Source: a bacterium OM1 bin76
Lineage (GTDB): Bacteria > Actinomycetota > Acidimicrobiia > Spongiisociales > ZC4RG35
Assembly (NCBI GenBank): GCA_002238785.1
Contig: MPNA01000013.1
Coordinates: 1-64,000, forward strand
Direction of reading: 5' to 3'
Length of the DNA stretch: 64,000 nt
The notes below the pieces were generated by a model. That model was not told where the DNA came from, made no database searches, and worked only from the letters and a program-made list of their open reading frames with translations. Shown here piece by piece: positions 26,178 through 33,351 of this stretch; position 1 is the stretch's first letter; every line of letters starts with the position of its first letter. The position numbers were made by a program, and so were the translations under genes.

Positions 26178-27368
26178 TTACTTTGAAATCCGGGAATCAT
26201 AAGCCCGGAGGGGACCGGCCGTCGGCGCCGACACGATCAGCACGGCTGCTACGGCCGTGAACCCCACCGAGAGGGGCGCCACCAGCACCGTCATCCCCAA
26301 CAGGATGGGCGCCAACAGTTTCCCGAAGTTCTTTATGGCGCCATTGGCGGCTACCAGACTGGCTCGGTGCTCGGGGTCGGTTGCCGACGCCAAGTAGGCG
26401 TTGACGAACGTTCCCAAGACCCCGTCGGCCAGCCCGTAGACCACTGCCACCGTCATCAGAATCCAGATCTGGGCCACAAAGGCCATCACCACCAATCCCA
26501 AGCCCTGTACCACCAATCCCGCAATCACCCACCGCGATGCCGGCCCGAGTCGGGCGAGGGTTCCGCTGATGGCCGCTCCGAAGGTCCCACACAACGCGGC
26601 CGTACCAAGTATCAAACCGGCCTGGGCGGCAGTCATCCCCCGGGAGATCACCAGCAGAAGCGGGAGGTAAGACAGAAGTGCGAATTTCACGAAGAACCGC
26701 AGGAAGCCCACATAGTGGAGTGCCAGTATGCCTGGGGATCGGGCCGAGCGCCACAACCACCGCATGCCTCCCAAACCGCCGTGCTTGCCCAGCGGCACCC
26801 AGTCCCGGAAGGTCACCAGCACCACCAAGCCGATCGGAAGCGCCAAGGCCTGCAAATACCAAGGCGCCAACCAGGAGAGGCCCACCAGAATCCCGCCCAG
26901 GATGGGATATCCGCCATCGGCCACTGACATCAACACCGACCGCCGGCCCAGGGCCCCAACCAGTTTCGGACCCTTGTAGAGATCACCCAGAATGGTGATG
27001 GTGAGAGGGAAAGCAGGAGCGAATCCCAATCCCTGCATGAACCTGATCACCAACAGGGCGCCGAAGGACTCTTGCGCCACCAGAGGCAGAAACACCCCCG
27101 CCAAGCCGAATAGGCACAGGCCCGCTCCGAACACCCACCGCCTTCCGAACCGGTCGGCCAAGAAACCAGCTGGCACTGAAGCCAGGGCGGCAGGAATCAA
27201 GTAGACGCTGATGACCAGGGAGACCTCAGACTCTGAGAGGGCGAACCGCTCGGCCAGGGCCGGAAGTGCGGGAGAGATCAATTGAACACCGGTGATTACC
27301 GCCATGCCGCCCAGGTGGGCCATCCACTCAAACCTAAGAGGTGATCTGACCGGAAAAGACGACGTCAC
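26178..27368 (-). CDS. MFS transporter
   Basis: A 396-aa major facilitator carrier with about 12 hydrophobic helices. The start is GTG 27368, overlapping the M20 stop by 4 nt (GTGA). The loop 2-3 signature appears as AGFLADRFGRRWVFGAG (G-x3-D-R-x-G-R-R), and the second-half counterpart is weaker. It could import a second substrate or export a product. A gap of 122 nt follows before the TctC gene, and a promoter/operator-like site lies within it. Confidence 0.87.
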   Translation of the reverse strand: MTSSFPVRSPLRFEWMAHLGGMAVITGVQLISPALPALAERFALSESEVSLVISVYLIPAALASVPAGFLADRFGRRWVFGAGLCLFGLAGVFLPLVAQESFGALLVIRFMQGLGFAPAFPLTITILGDLYKGPKLVGALGRRSVLMSVADGGYPILGGILVGLSWLAPWYLQALALPIGLVVLVTFRDWVPLGKHGGLGGMRWLWRSARSPGILALHYVGFLRFFVKFALLSYLPLLLVISRGMTAAQAGLILGTAALCGTFGAAISGTLARLGPASRWVIAGLVVQGLGLVVMAFVAQIWILMTVAVVYGLADGVLGTFVNAYLASATDPEHRASLVAANGAIKNFGKLLAPILLGMTVLVAPLSVGFTAVAAVLIVSAPTAGPLRAYDSRISK

Positions 27369-28660
27369 AAGGGGGACGAGACCCCGGCGCAGATAGAAAG
27401 AGCGGTGAGCGCGTAGATCTTTGCCCCATCCAGCATGTTGTCCAGATGCATGTAACCGGTCCCCTGCACAGCTGCTTTCCCCCGACTGGGCCCGAAGGTG
27501 AGGGCTGGAATGCCCACCCGGTTGTAGACGTTGGTGTCGCGCCACATCGAGACCACCGCCGACTCGGCCCGATCCGGCATCTGATGTCCCCGGACCCTGC
27601 GATGAGCATCGGTTATAGCGCCAATCAGGGGTTCTATCCCTGCTTGAGAGGCTGCGTAGCCGGGCTTGAACATGATCAGGCGGAGTTCTGCCTCCAAACC
27701 GGTGGCTGCGATGGCGCTTCTCAGCGAGGCGGTGATCTCTGAGATATCGTCCCCAGGTCGAGTCCTCACGTCCATGTACAGAGCCGTATAGGTGGAGGAG
27801 CGATTGGGCCGCCACGGAATGCCGCCTCTGATCGCTCCGATTTGGGACTTGGGGCGCATGGTGCCGCAGGGAGTCTCGATGGTCCGGGAGTTTTCATACT
27901 CGATCGCCCACTCCTCGAGGGCGCCGATCAAAGCGCCGGCCCGCACGATGGCATTGGGATGGGCAGAGAAGACGTCCGGTCTTTGAAGGCGAGGGGTGTA
28001 CATGTTCCGGCCCCGCACGGTGATCTTGAAATACGCGGCGCCGCATTGAACCCATGACGCAGAGAAGTCAGTGGTCTCGGCAATTACCGCGTAATCACCG
28101 GTGTACCCGTGCTCCAGTAGCCAATTGGTACCCAAACCCTTGGATTCGTAACGATGCCCCTGGTACTCGTCCACCGGCGCCGATCCGGTCTCTCCGGCCG
28201 CCGACTTGAGCAACAGATCCCCTCGCAGCGGCGCCCCCGCCTTCTCCAGGGCCCGCCCGGCGATCATCTGCACCGACATGCAGCCTCGGTCGTTTTGGAC
28301 GGTGTGCCCGTAAATCCGGTCCCCTTCCCGACGAGCGCCGACCCGATTGGGATCGGGTGCATCCATTAAGAGATCGTAATCGGGCCCTGATGCCTCGGTG
28401 TCGAGGTGGGCGTTGTAGATGAGTGACTTGCCGCCCCCCGATCCCCGAACCAACCCAACCGTGCTGGCTCGGCCCTCAACCATAGGCACCAGGTGACTCT
28501 CCATCCCGTTCTCTTGGTACCAGTCGTGCACCTGCCGGGCGGTGGGCTCCTCATTGCCCAGCGGCCCGTAGGTGTTACCCAGCCGCAGCGCCAACTCGGC
28601 GAGATCCTCACGGGATTCGTCGATGCGACTCAGTACCTCGGCCACTAGTGCAGTTGTCAT
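27365..28660 (-). CDS. M20-family metallo-amidohydrolase, atypical active site
   Basis: A 431-aa M20 peptidase/amidohydrolase-like protein. Metal-site motifs: NAHLDT (His, Asp), QNDRGCM (bridging Asp), IAETTD and a C-terminal YMHLDN His. The segment normally reading DEExG is AAGETGSAP, so the residue at the general-base Glu position appears to be Gly, with the metal Glu kept. Dimerisation domain about 205-320. In the pathway it would cleave an N-acyl or amide bond of a ring-opened intermediate. ATG 28660 overlaps the AAA ATPase stop (ATGA). Its counterpart in the second cluster is 55877-57094. Confidence 0.82.
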   Translation of the reverse strand: MTTALVAEVLSRIDESREDLAELALRLGNTYGPLGNEEPTARQVHDWYQENGMESHLVPMVEGRASTVGLVRGSGGGKSLIYNAHLDTEASGPDYDLLMDAPDPNRVGARREGDRIYGHTVQNDRGCMSVQMIAGRALEKAGAPLRGDLLLKSAAGETGSAPVDEYQGHRYESKGLGTNWLLEHGYTGDYAVIAETTDFSASWVQCGAAYFKITVRGRNMYTPRLQRPDVFSAHPNAIVRAGALIGALEEWAIEYENSRTIETPCGTMRPKSQIGAIRGGIPWRPNRSSTYTALYMDVRTRPGDDISEITASLRSAIAATGLEAELRLIMFKPGYAASQAGIEPLIGAITDAHRRVRGHQMPDRAESAVVSMWRDTNVYNRVGIPALTFGPSRGKAAVQGTGYMHLDNMLDGAKIYALTALSICAGVSSPL

Positions 28661-29562
28661 ACCTTCACCGCCGAGGTAGCGCGCGCCGCAGCCAACCGGA
28701 GATGGCGGACGGTCATGACCCTCTCCTGATTCTGCACGGCTAGGACAGCCTCGAACACCAGTTTGCGTAGCCGCCGACCAGAGAATCCTTCAAGTTCAGC
28801 CGCAAAGTCGGAGAGTTCGCTTCCGTTGACACCTATGCGGACAGACCGCACATTCAGTATCGAACCAAGCTCCTCAAGACTGTCTGCCAGGATCTCGCGA
28901 CGGGCTTCGGTCTCCGGAAGACCCACTTCGACCACCAGATCCGTGCGGCTCATTACCGCTTCGTCGATGGCGCCTCCCAGATTGGAAGTGGCAACCAGCA
29001 ACACATTGGGGTGATCGGATGCCAGTCGGTCCAGACCGTGGAGAGCAGCGTCGGTCGCTCGAATCACGTCAACAGGGTCAGTGCCTCCCATCGCCATCTG
29101 GCGGTTGACCGCCACGGAGGTCACCTCGTCGATGAGCACCACTACCGGCAGATCCTTGGAGGCCAACTCGGGAATCGACTTCTCCAGTAGATTCGCCACA
29201 TTGCGCTGGCTCTCGCCCAGCATCTGGGAAGGCATGGCGTGAGCATCCACCTCTGCGAAGATGATCTCGCCAAAGTGCTGTCCCAAGCGATTGCCTAAAC
29301 CCTTGGCAAGGGAGGTCTTTCCCGTCCCCGGCGGCCCGTGGAGAAGAATCAAACCGTGGAGTGGCATGCCCACCTGAGTGAACTCTGAGCGCAGCCCCAG
29401 AGCCTGGCGGGAGTAGTTGAGCAGCCTTTGCTTGACACCCTCGGGCACCACGATGCGATCCCACCATTGCTCCCAGCCCTGATTTGGAAGAACACGCCAG
29501 CGCAGGAAACCGTATCGGTCCTGGCGCAGGTCTTCCTTGGCCACACCGCCCGGTCCGGTCAC
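28657..29562 (-). CDS. TRIP13/Pch2-like AAA+ ATPase
   Basis: A 301-aa AAA+ protein. Walker A GPPGTGKT (76-83), Walker B VVVLIDE (140-146), sensor-1 Asn in ATSN (194), Arg finger in SRTD (206), sensor-2 GFSGRRLRK (259-267). The series HGPPGTGKTSL, IDEVTSV, GTDPVDVIRATDAAL, SNVxLLVATSN-like and EGFSGRRLRKL follows eukaryotic TRIP13/Pch2 and bacterial CBASS Trip13 closely. That family unfolds or remodels HORMA-domain partners. Here no HORMA gene, cyclase or CBASS effector is seen. The gene is coupled by 4-nt overlaps to a bicupin dioxygenase (GTGA) and to an M20 hydrolase (ATGA). Inference: it remodels or activates an enzyme of the operon, perhaps the molybdenum hydroxylase, analogous to CoxD-type AAA chaperones. 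Confidence 0.85.
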   Translation of the reverse strand: MTGPGGVAKEDLRQDRYGFLRWRVLPNQGWEQWWDRIVVPEGVKQRLLNYSRQALGLRSEFTQVGMPLHGLILLHGPPGTGKTSLAKGLGNRLGQHFGEIIFAEVDAHAMPSQMLGESQRNVANLLEKSIPELASKDLPVVVLIDEVTSVAVNRQMAMGGTDPVDVIRATDAALHGLDRLASDHPNVLLVATSNLGGAIDEAVMSRTDLVVEVGLPETEARREILADSLEELGSILNVRSVRIGVNGSELSDFAAELEGFSGRRLRKLVFEAVLAVQNQERVMTVRHLRLAAARATSAVKV

Positions 29563-30599
29563 TTCGGTCTACCTGCGTCCGGAGGGGGCCACTCCATGTC
29601 TTTGAGATCCGGCGCGTCCAGTTTGGGGGGTTCTTCAAAGAGATTCAACGGGTCAAGCAGAGCTCGCATCCCCATATAGAGGCTGTCGAAGTTGTGGACT
29701 CTGATGATGGCTGCTATCTCGGTGTCGGAGGCGTTGAAATGCTGGTGCCAGGCCCAGTGGTCGACCACCGCCATGTCACCCGGCCCCCAGTCGTAACGTT
29801 CGCCATCGATTACGCTGTAACCCTGACCGGTCGTGCAGTAGAGCCAGGCTTCTCCTCCATGGCGGTGTTGGGACTGGTATAGACCGGGGGCGAGTTGATG
29901 TATCACCGCGGTGAGACCACCGGTCCGGTAGCCGATACTGCGATCAATCAGAAACCCGCTGCGTGCTCCTCGGGGGGTCACGCGGAAGTTGATGTCGTCG
30001 AAGGCAGTCATGATCCGCGTCTCCGAGAAGGACTCTTGACGGCGCGCCAAACGTTCGATCCGTCGGGTGTAGGGGTCCGAACCCATCCCGGGTGAGGCCA
30101 CCGCGGGAGGAGGTGGAAGTTCCTCAAAGCCTGTGTCTCCGGCTTCCTCTATGATTGCCATCCCCACCATTTCCGCCAACGGCTCGGAGCCGAAGGTCAC
30201 GTAGGTTGCCGGGGTATTCCCCTCGTTCCCGTGACGATGCCAAGCCCACGCGGGGAGAAACACCGTGTCCCATGCCCTCCAGTCGTACCGGCGCCCGTTG
30301 ACTTCGGTCCATCCCCGGCCGGAGGTGACAAACATGATCGCATCCCAAGAGTGACGGTGAACCGTGGAGACCGCACCCGGGGCGATCTCGTGTCGATGGG
30401 CATCCAGCACCACGCTGGGTCGGTCTCCATCTATCCCCACGAGCACTCCCCGGTCAATCCCCCGGGGAGTGGGGTGCATGACAACTTCCGAGCCCTTGAC
30501 AAGATGAAGGCGGTTCTGCCGCCAGTATTCCAGTTCGTCGGATCTGCGTTTCTTCTGAACCTCGTAGTGGCTAGTGGCGGTCCGGGTTCGGGTTGTCAT
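29559..30599 (-). CDS. Bicupin dioxygenase-like protein (gentisate 1,2-dioxygenase family)
   Basis: A 346-aa two-cupin protein, first gene of the operon. Cupin 1 (about 70-150) has STVHRHSWDA and WAWHRHGNEG; cupin 2 (about 225-310) has SQHRHGGEAWLY and WAWHQHFNAS. Both carry His clusters able to hold Fe(II), and the arrangement resembles gentisate/1-hydroxy-2-naphthoate dioxygenases, which open aromatic rings with O2. Which cupin is catalytic cannot be settled by eye. The stop overlaps the AAA ATPase start (GTGA). A perfect 16-bp palindrome lies 33 nt upstream of its start. Confidence 0.82.
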   Translation of the reverse strand: MTTRTRTATSHYEVQKKRRSDELEYWRQNRLHLVKGSEVVMHPTPRGIDRGVLVGIDGDRPSVVLDAHRHEIAPGAVSTVHRHSWDAIMFVTSGRGWTEVNGRRYDWRAWDTVFLPAWAWHRHGNEGNTPATYVTFGSEPLAEMVGMAIIEEAGDTGFEELPPPPAVASPGMGSDPYTRRIERLARRQESFSETRIMTAFDDINFRVTPRGARSGFLIDRSIGYRTGGLTAVIHQLAPGLYQSQHRHGGEAWLYCTTGQGYSVIDGERYDWGPGDMAVVDHWAWHQHFNASDTEIAAIIRVHNFDSLYMGMRALLDPLNLFEEPPKLDAPDLKDMEWPPPDAGRPK

Positions 30600-30631
30600 T
30601 TGGTACGTGCCTCTTTTTCGGGAGTCCTTTC

Positions 30632-30647
30632 AGATTGGATCCAATCT
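30632..30647. promoter_or_regulatory. Perfect 16-bp palindromic operator candidate
   Basis: agattggatccaatct is its own reverse complement. It lies in the 102-bp divergent region between the operon's first gene (start 30599) and the Rid-family gene (start 30702). TTG...CAA dyads of this kind are typical of FCD-type GntR operators, and such a regulator is encoded at 17207-17899. Assignment is inference. Confidence 0.6.
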
Positions 30648-30701
30648 TAGCAGATCTGGAGGAAACGCAACCCTGCCTGTTAGATTCCAACCGACGCCGC
30701 C

Positions 30702-31100
30702 ATGCTGTCAAGAAGCAATCCGCCGGGTGTCAGCCCCCCTTCAGGCCAGTATTCACTGGTGTCCGAAGTTCCTGCCGGTGTCGCCTTGGCCTGGCTGGCC
30801 GGACAGACAGGTCGTCGGAAAGACGGGACCATGGCTGAAGACCCCGTGTCCCAGACCAAAGACACCTTCGCCAACCTCGGGGCCGTGATCGACTCACTGG
30901 GCGCCTCACCATCTGACATCGTCTGCCTTCGCACCTACCTCACGGCGGGAACTCAAGAGGGCTTTTACCGGGGACGGGGCGAGGTGTTTTCCCAGTGGTT
31001 TCCCAATGCCGACTTTCCGGTGAACACCCTGGCGGTCGTCAGCGGACTGGCCGACCCCAGGGCTCTGGTGGAAGTCGAAGCGGTCGTTGCCCTCTCGTAG
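30702..31100 (+). CDS. Rid-family (YjgF/YER057c/UK114) protein
   Basis: A 132-aa Rid protein, a small trimeric enzyme family that removes reactive enamine/imine intermediates. N-terminal SNPPGVSPPSGQYS and central LGASPSDIVCLRTYLTAG are recognisable, as is FPVNTLAVVSGLADP. The catalytic Arg of RidA proper (in PARS) is Asn here (PVNT), placing it in a Rid subgroup without the classical deaminase Arg. Divergent from the catabolic operon and facing the shared palindrome, it is probably co-regulated; it may process an enamine made by ring cleavage. Followed after 7 nt by the zincin gene. Confidence 0.82.
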   Translation: MLSRSNPPGVSPPSGQYSLVSEVPAGVALAWLAGQTGRRKDGTMAEDPVSQTKDTFANLGAVIDSLGASPSDIVCLRTYLTAGTQEGFYRGRGEVFSQWFPNADFPVNTLAVVSGLADPRALVEVEAVVALS

Positions 31101-31107
31101 AAGAGCC

Positions 31108-31467
31108 ATGCGCAGAGACGACTTCGAACAGGTCATAGAGCGGGCATTGTCCGAACTTCCCGAATGGGTGGCTTCTTTGATGGACAATGTGCTCGTAGTG
31201 GCGATGGATGGTCCGCCTCCCGAGGACAAGAGAGGCGATTGCGGTGAGGAGTTGCTGGGCGAGTATGTCGGCGTGTCGATTCCAGACCGCGCCGCCGACT
31301 ACTGGGGAGTCCTGCCCGACGAGATCCGCATCTATCGATTGGCTCATCTGGATCTGGGACTATCCCAGACCGAGACCGAAGAAGAGATCCGCCGGACCTT
31401 CCTGCACGAACTCGGCCATTACCTGGGATTCTCCGAGAAGCGACTCCACCAACTTGGCTGGGACTAA
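31108..31467 (+). CDS. Minimal zincin metallopeptidase-family protein (PF06262-like)
   Basis: A 119-aa protein with HELGHYLGFSEKRL, the HExxH zinc site plus downstream acidic residue of the small actinobacterial zincin-like family. The start is ATG 31108 (MRRDDFEQVIERAL), 7 nt after the Rid stop. The N-terminal helix DFEQVIERALSELPEWV and the central IRIYRL block are typical. No secretion signal. Substrates of this family are unknown. It may be co-transcribed with the Rid gene. Confidence 0.85.
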   Translation: MRRDDFEQVIERALSELPEWVASLMDNVLVVAMDGPPPEDKRGDCGEELLGEYVGVSIPDRAADYWGVLPDEIRIYRLAHLDLGLSQTETEEEIRRTFLHELGHYLGFSEKRLHQLGWD

Positions 31468-31935
31468 GAGGCCGCGCGGGTAGGTGCTGACCTGCGATAA
31501 TGTGCTCTTGGAGGTTGCCCGTGTTCATGATGTTGAGCAGGCATTTTGTGAAACAGGCCGGGTTCAGAGTGCTGGAGGGCGGCAATCGGGATTTCCCTAC
31601 CCGCGCACCCTCTAAGCCTAGGCAGCACCGATTGTTGCCCGGGTGACCGACCCCGGTGCCTGCTGTACCGATCTATGGCAGACCATCACAGCAAAAGTGT
31701 CCCACCCCCCGGCGCAAACTAAAGACATCGACAATCACCGCCAGGGCAGGTTCCACCCAAGCGGGATCACACAAAGAGCGGACTCGTTTCCGAAACGGTT
31801 CCATCGGGAAACGACCACTCTTCACCGCCGTTCAGCGGCTTCCCACACGAGGCAAGGGGGGCTGGCGTTAGCCTACCCAACCTCGTTCCCAACCGGCTAG
31901 GTGGTGGAGGGGGAGGGGCCCTGATAGGGGCCGAC
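31468..31935. other. Convergent intergenic region without a supported gene
   Basis: A 468-bp gap. Short dyads are visible: gcgcgggtag (31474-31483) with ctacccgcgc (about 31596-31605), cgtttcc with ggaaacg near 31788-31816, and tagcc with ggcta near 31869-31902. Any of these could be terminators for the converging genes; none has a T-tract. No open frame shows a familiar product. Confidence 0.5.
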
Positions 31936-33261
31936 TCAAGATTGTGGGGCGATCGGGATTGCCACCGGCACGGGAGACCAACTGGCGAAGACGCCTCTGC
32001 TCACTTCCACGGGCCCGGTCTGGCTCAAATGCTGTACCATGATCCGGTCGCCCCCCGCAGTTGCGGCCGGATAGGTGAACGACTCTCCGCTTGGTGCCCA
32101 CAGGGTGAGACTGCGGGTGTATTGATCCCAAAACGGCAGGTATTGAAGAAGGAAGACGCGGGTGGGGTAAAAGGACCGAAACGTCACTGTATAACTGCCG
32201 TCCCAAACCCTGGGGACCAGCGCCTGGGCCTCTTTGTCCACCTCCATAAACAGGAGTCGACTTCCATCGGGGCTCCACTGAAAAGCCGCCACCCGCCCAT
32301 CGGAGACCGGCACAGACTTCCCTCCGGCAACATTCAGCACCAGCAGCGGGCCGGCGAAGTCGGTGAAGGCCACCCGCAGTCCGTCGGGATCCGGCTCGAA
32401 TGCCGCCGCTCCCTCCAACTCGGCCAGGGTGCTAAGGGGACGACCACCGAGGTCACTGACAATCAGGCGTTGTCCCGATAAGTCACTCTGGGCGGCAAAC
32501 ATACCCACACTCACCTCGACCCCTCCCGCAGAGGCGGGTGTCGTCACAAGAATCCGGTCCGAAGAGATCCAGGCGGGGGCTTGGAAGAGACCGGGCGTCA
32601 CCGACAGCACCTCCGACGTCCACGCTCCGTCATCACGGGTCAGCAGGGACAAGGCGTCGCCGACGTGCGCGATCAAGGCATTGGAGTCAGCGCGCCAATC
32701 GAAATAGAAGGGCTGGCCTTCTCCAAGCAACTCCACTCTTTCCAGTTGCAGGTCCACTACACCCATCTGCAGCGGAGAGAAAGCGCTCTGCCCCAAGAAT
32801 CCCAGCAGCATGGCGTCGGGACTCCAGTAGTAGTAGAAGGGTGCTACCGGCGCCTCGAATCTCGTCGTGCTTCCGTCCGACACATCGGCCAAGGCGATCT
32901 GGAACGTCCCGTCCTCGGCGAGTTCCGTCCATGCCACCAGGTGACGACCCTGCAGCGAAGATGGCGCCCAGGTGGGTTGCAGGCTGGGTCCCCCGCCTCC
33001 GGAGGGCACTCGAAGCTCGCGGACTTCAGTGCCGTCCGGACTGATCACCTTGACCGATCCCCCCGGACCGGTTACCAGCATCAATTCCGCAGGGTCGGCG
33101 GTCTCTTCAGCCTTGGGTTTATCTGTACTCCCCTCCCCCACACTCCCTGATTGCCCCCCAACCGCTTCACCAGATCCGGTCTGGTTGTCCGCCGGCTCCT
33201 CCGATCCGGCACAGGCAGCCACCACTGCGACCAAAACCACGGATAACAACCTGCGGAACAA
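31936..33261 (-). CDS. Lipoprotein with TolB-like beta-propeller
   Basis: A 441-aa predicted lipoprotein: MFRRLLSVVLVAVVAACAG has a signal helix and lipobox ending at Cys 17, then a Gly/Ser/Glu-rich linker. From about residue 55 there are repeated blades of the TolB/WD40-like kind, with phrases such as SVKVISPDGTEVREL, YYWSPDAMLLGF and AAFQWSPDGSRLLFMEV. It probably sits on the outer face of the membrane, binding a protein or sugar. No operon partner is evident. Function unknown. Confidence 0.75.
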   Translation of the reverse strand: MFRRLLSVVLVAVVAACAGSEEPADNQTGSGEAVGGQSGSVGEGSTDKPKAEETADPAELMLVTGPGGSVKVISPDGTEVRELRVPSGGGGPSLQPTWAPSSLQGRHLVAWTELAEDGTFQIALADVSDGSTTRFEAPVAPFYYYWSPDAMLLGFLGQSAFSPLQMGVVDLQLERVELLGEGQPFYFDWRADSNALIAHVGDALSLLTRDDGAWTSEVLSVTPGLFQAPAWISSDRILVTTPASAGGVEVSVGMFAAQSDLSGQRLIVSDLGGRPLSTLAELEGAAAFEPDPDGLRVAFTDFAGPLLVLNVAGGKSVPVSDGRVAAFQWSPDGSRLLFMEVDKEAQALVPRVWDGSYTVTFRSFYPTRVFLLQYLPFWDQYTRSLTLWAPSGESFTYPAATAGGDRIMVQHLSQTGPVEVSRGVFASWSPVPVAIPIAPQS

Positions 33262-33351
33262 CCCTCTCCCACCTTAGCGGCCTGGGGGACCTACTTGTAC
33301 AGGACTGGTCAGGGTCCGACATTTCCCCCAAGTGCTGTTGACAGGGCACTC

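Noticed and set aside
28657-29562. CBASS or other anti-phage island because of the Trip13-like ATPase
   Set aside because: No cyclic-nucleotide synthase, HORMA protein, nuclease or membrane effector is nearby; all coupled neighbours are metabolic.
31630-31690. Third copy of the dispersed intergenic repeat
   Set aside because: Only short matches (cggtgc, accat) with inconsistent spacing; not better than chance.
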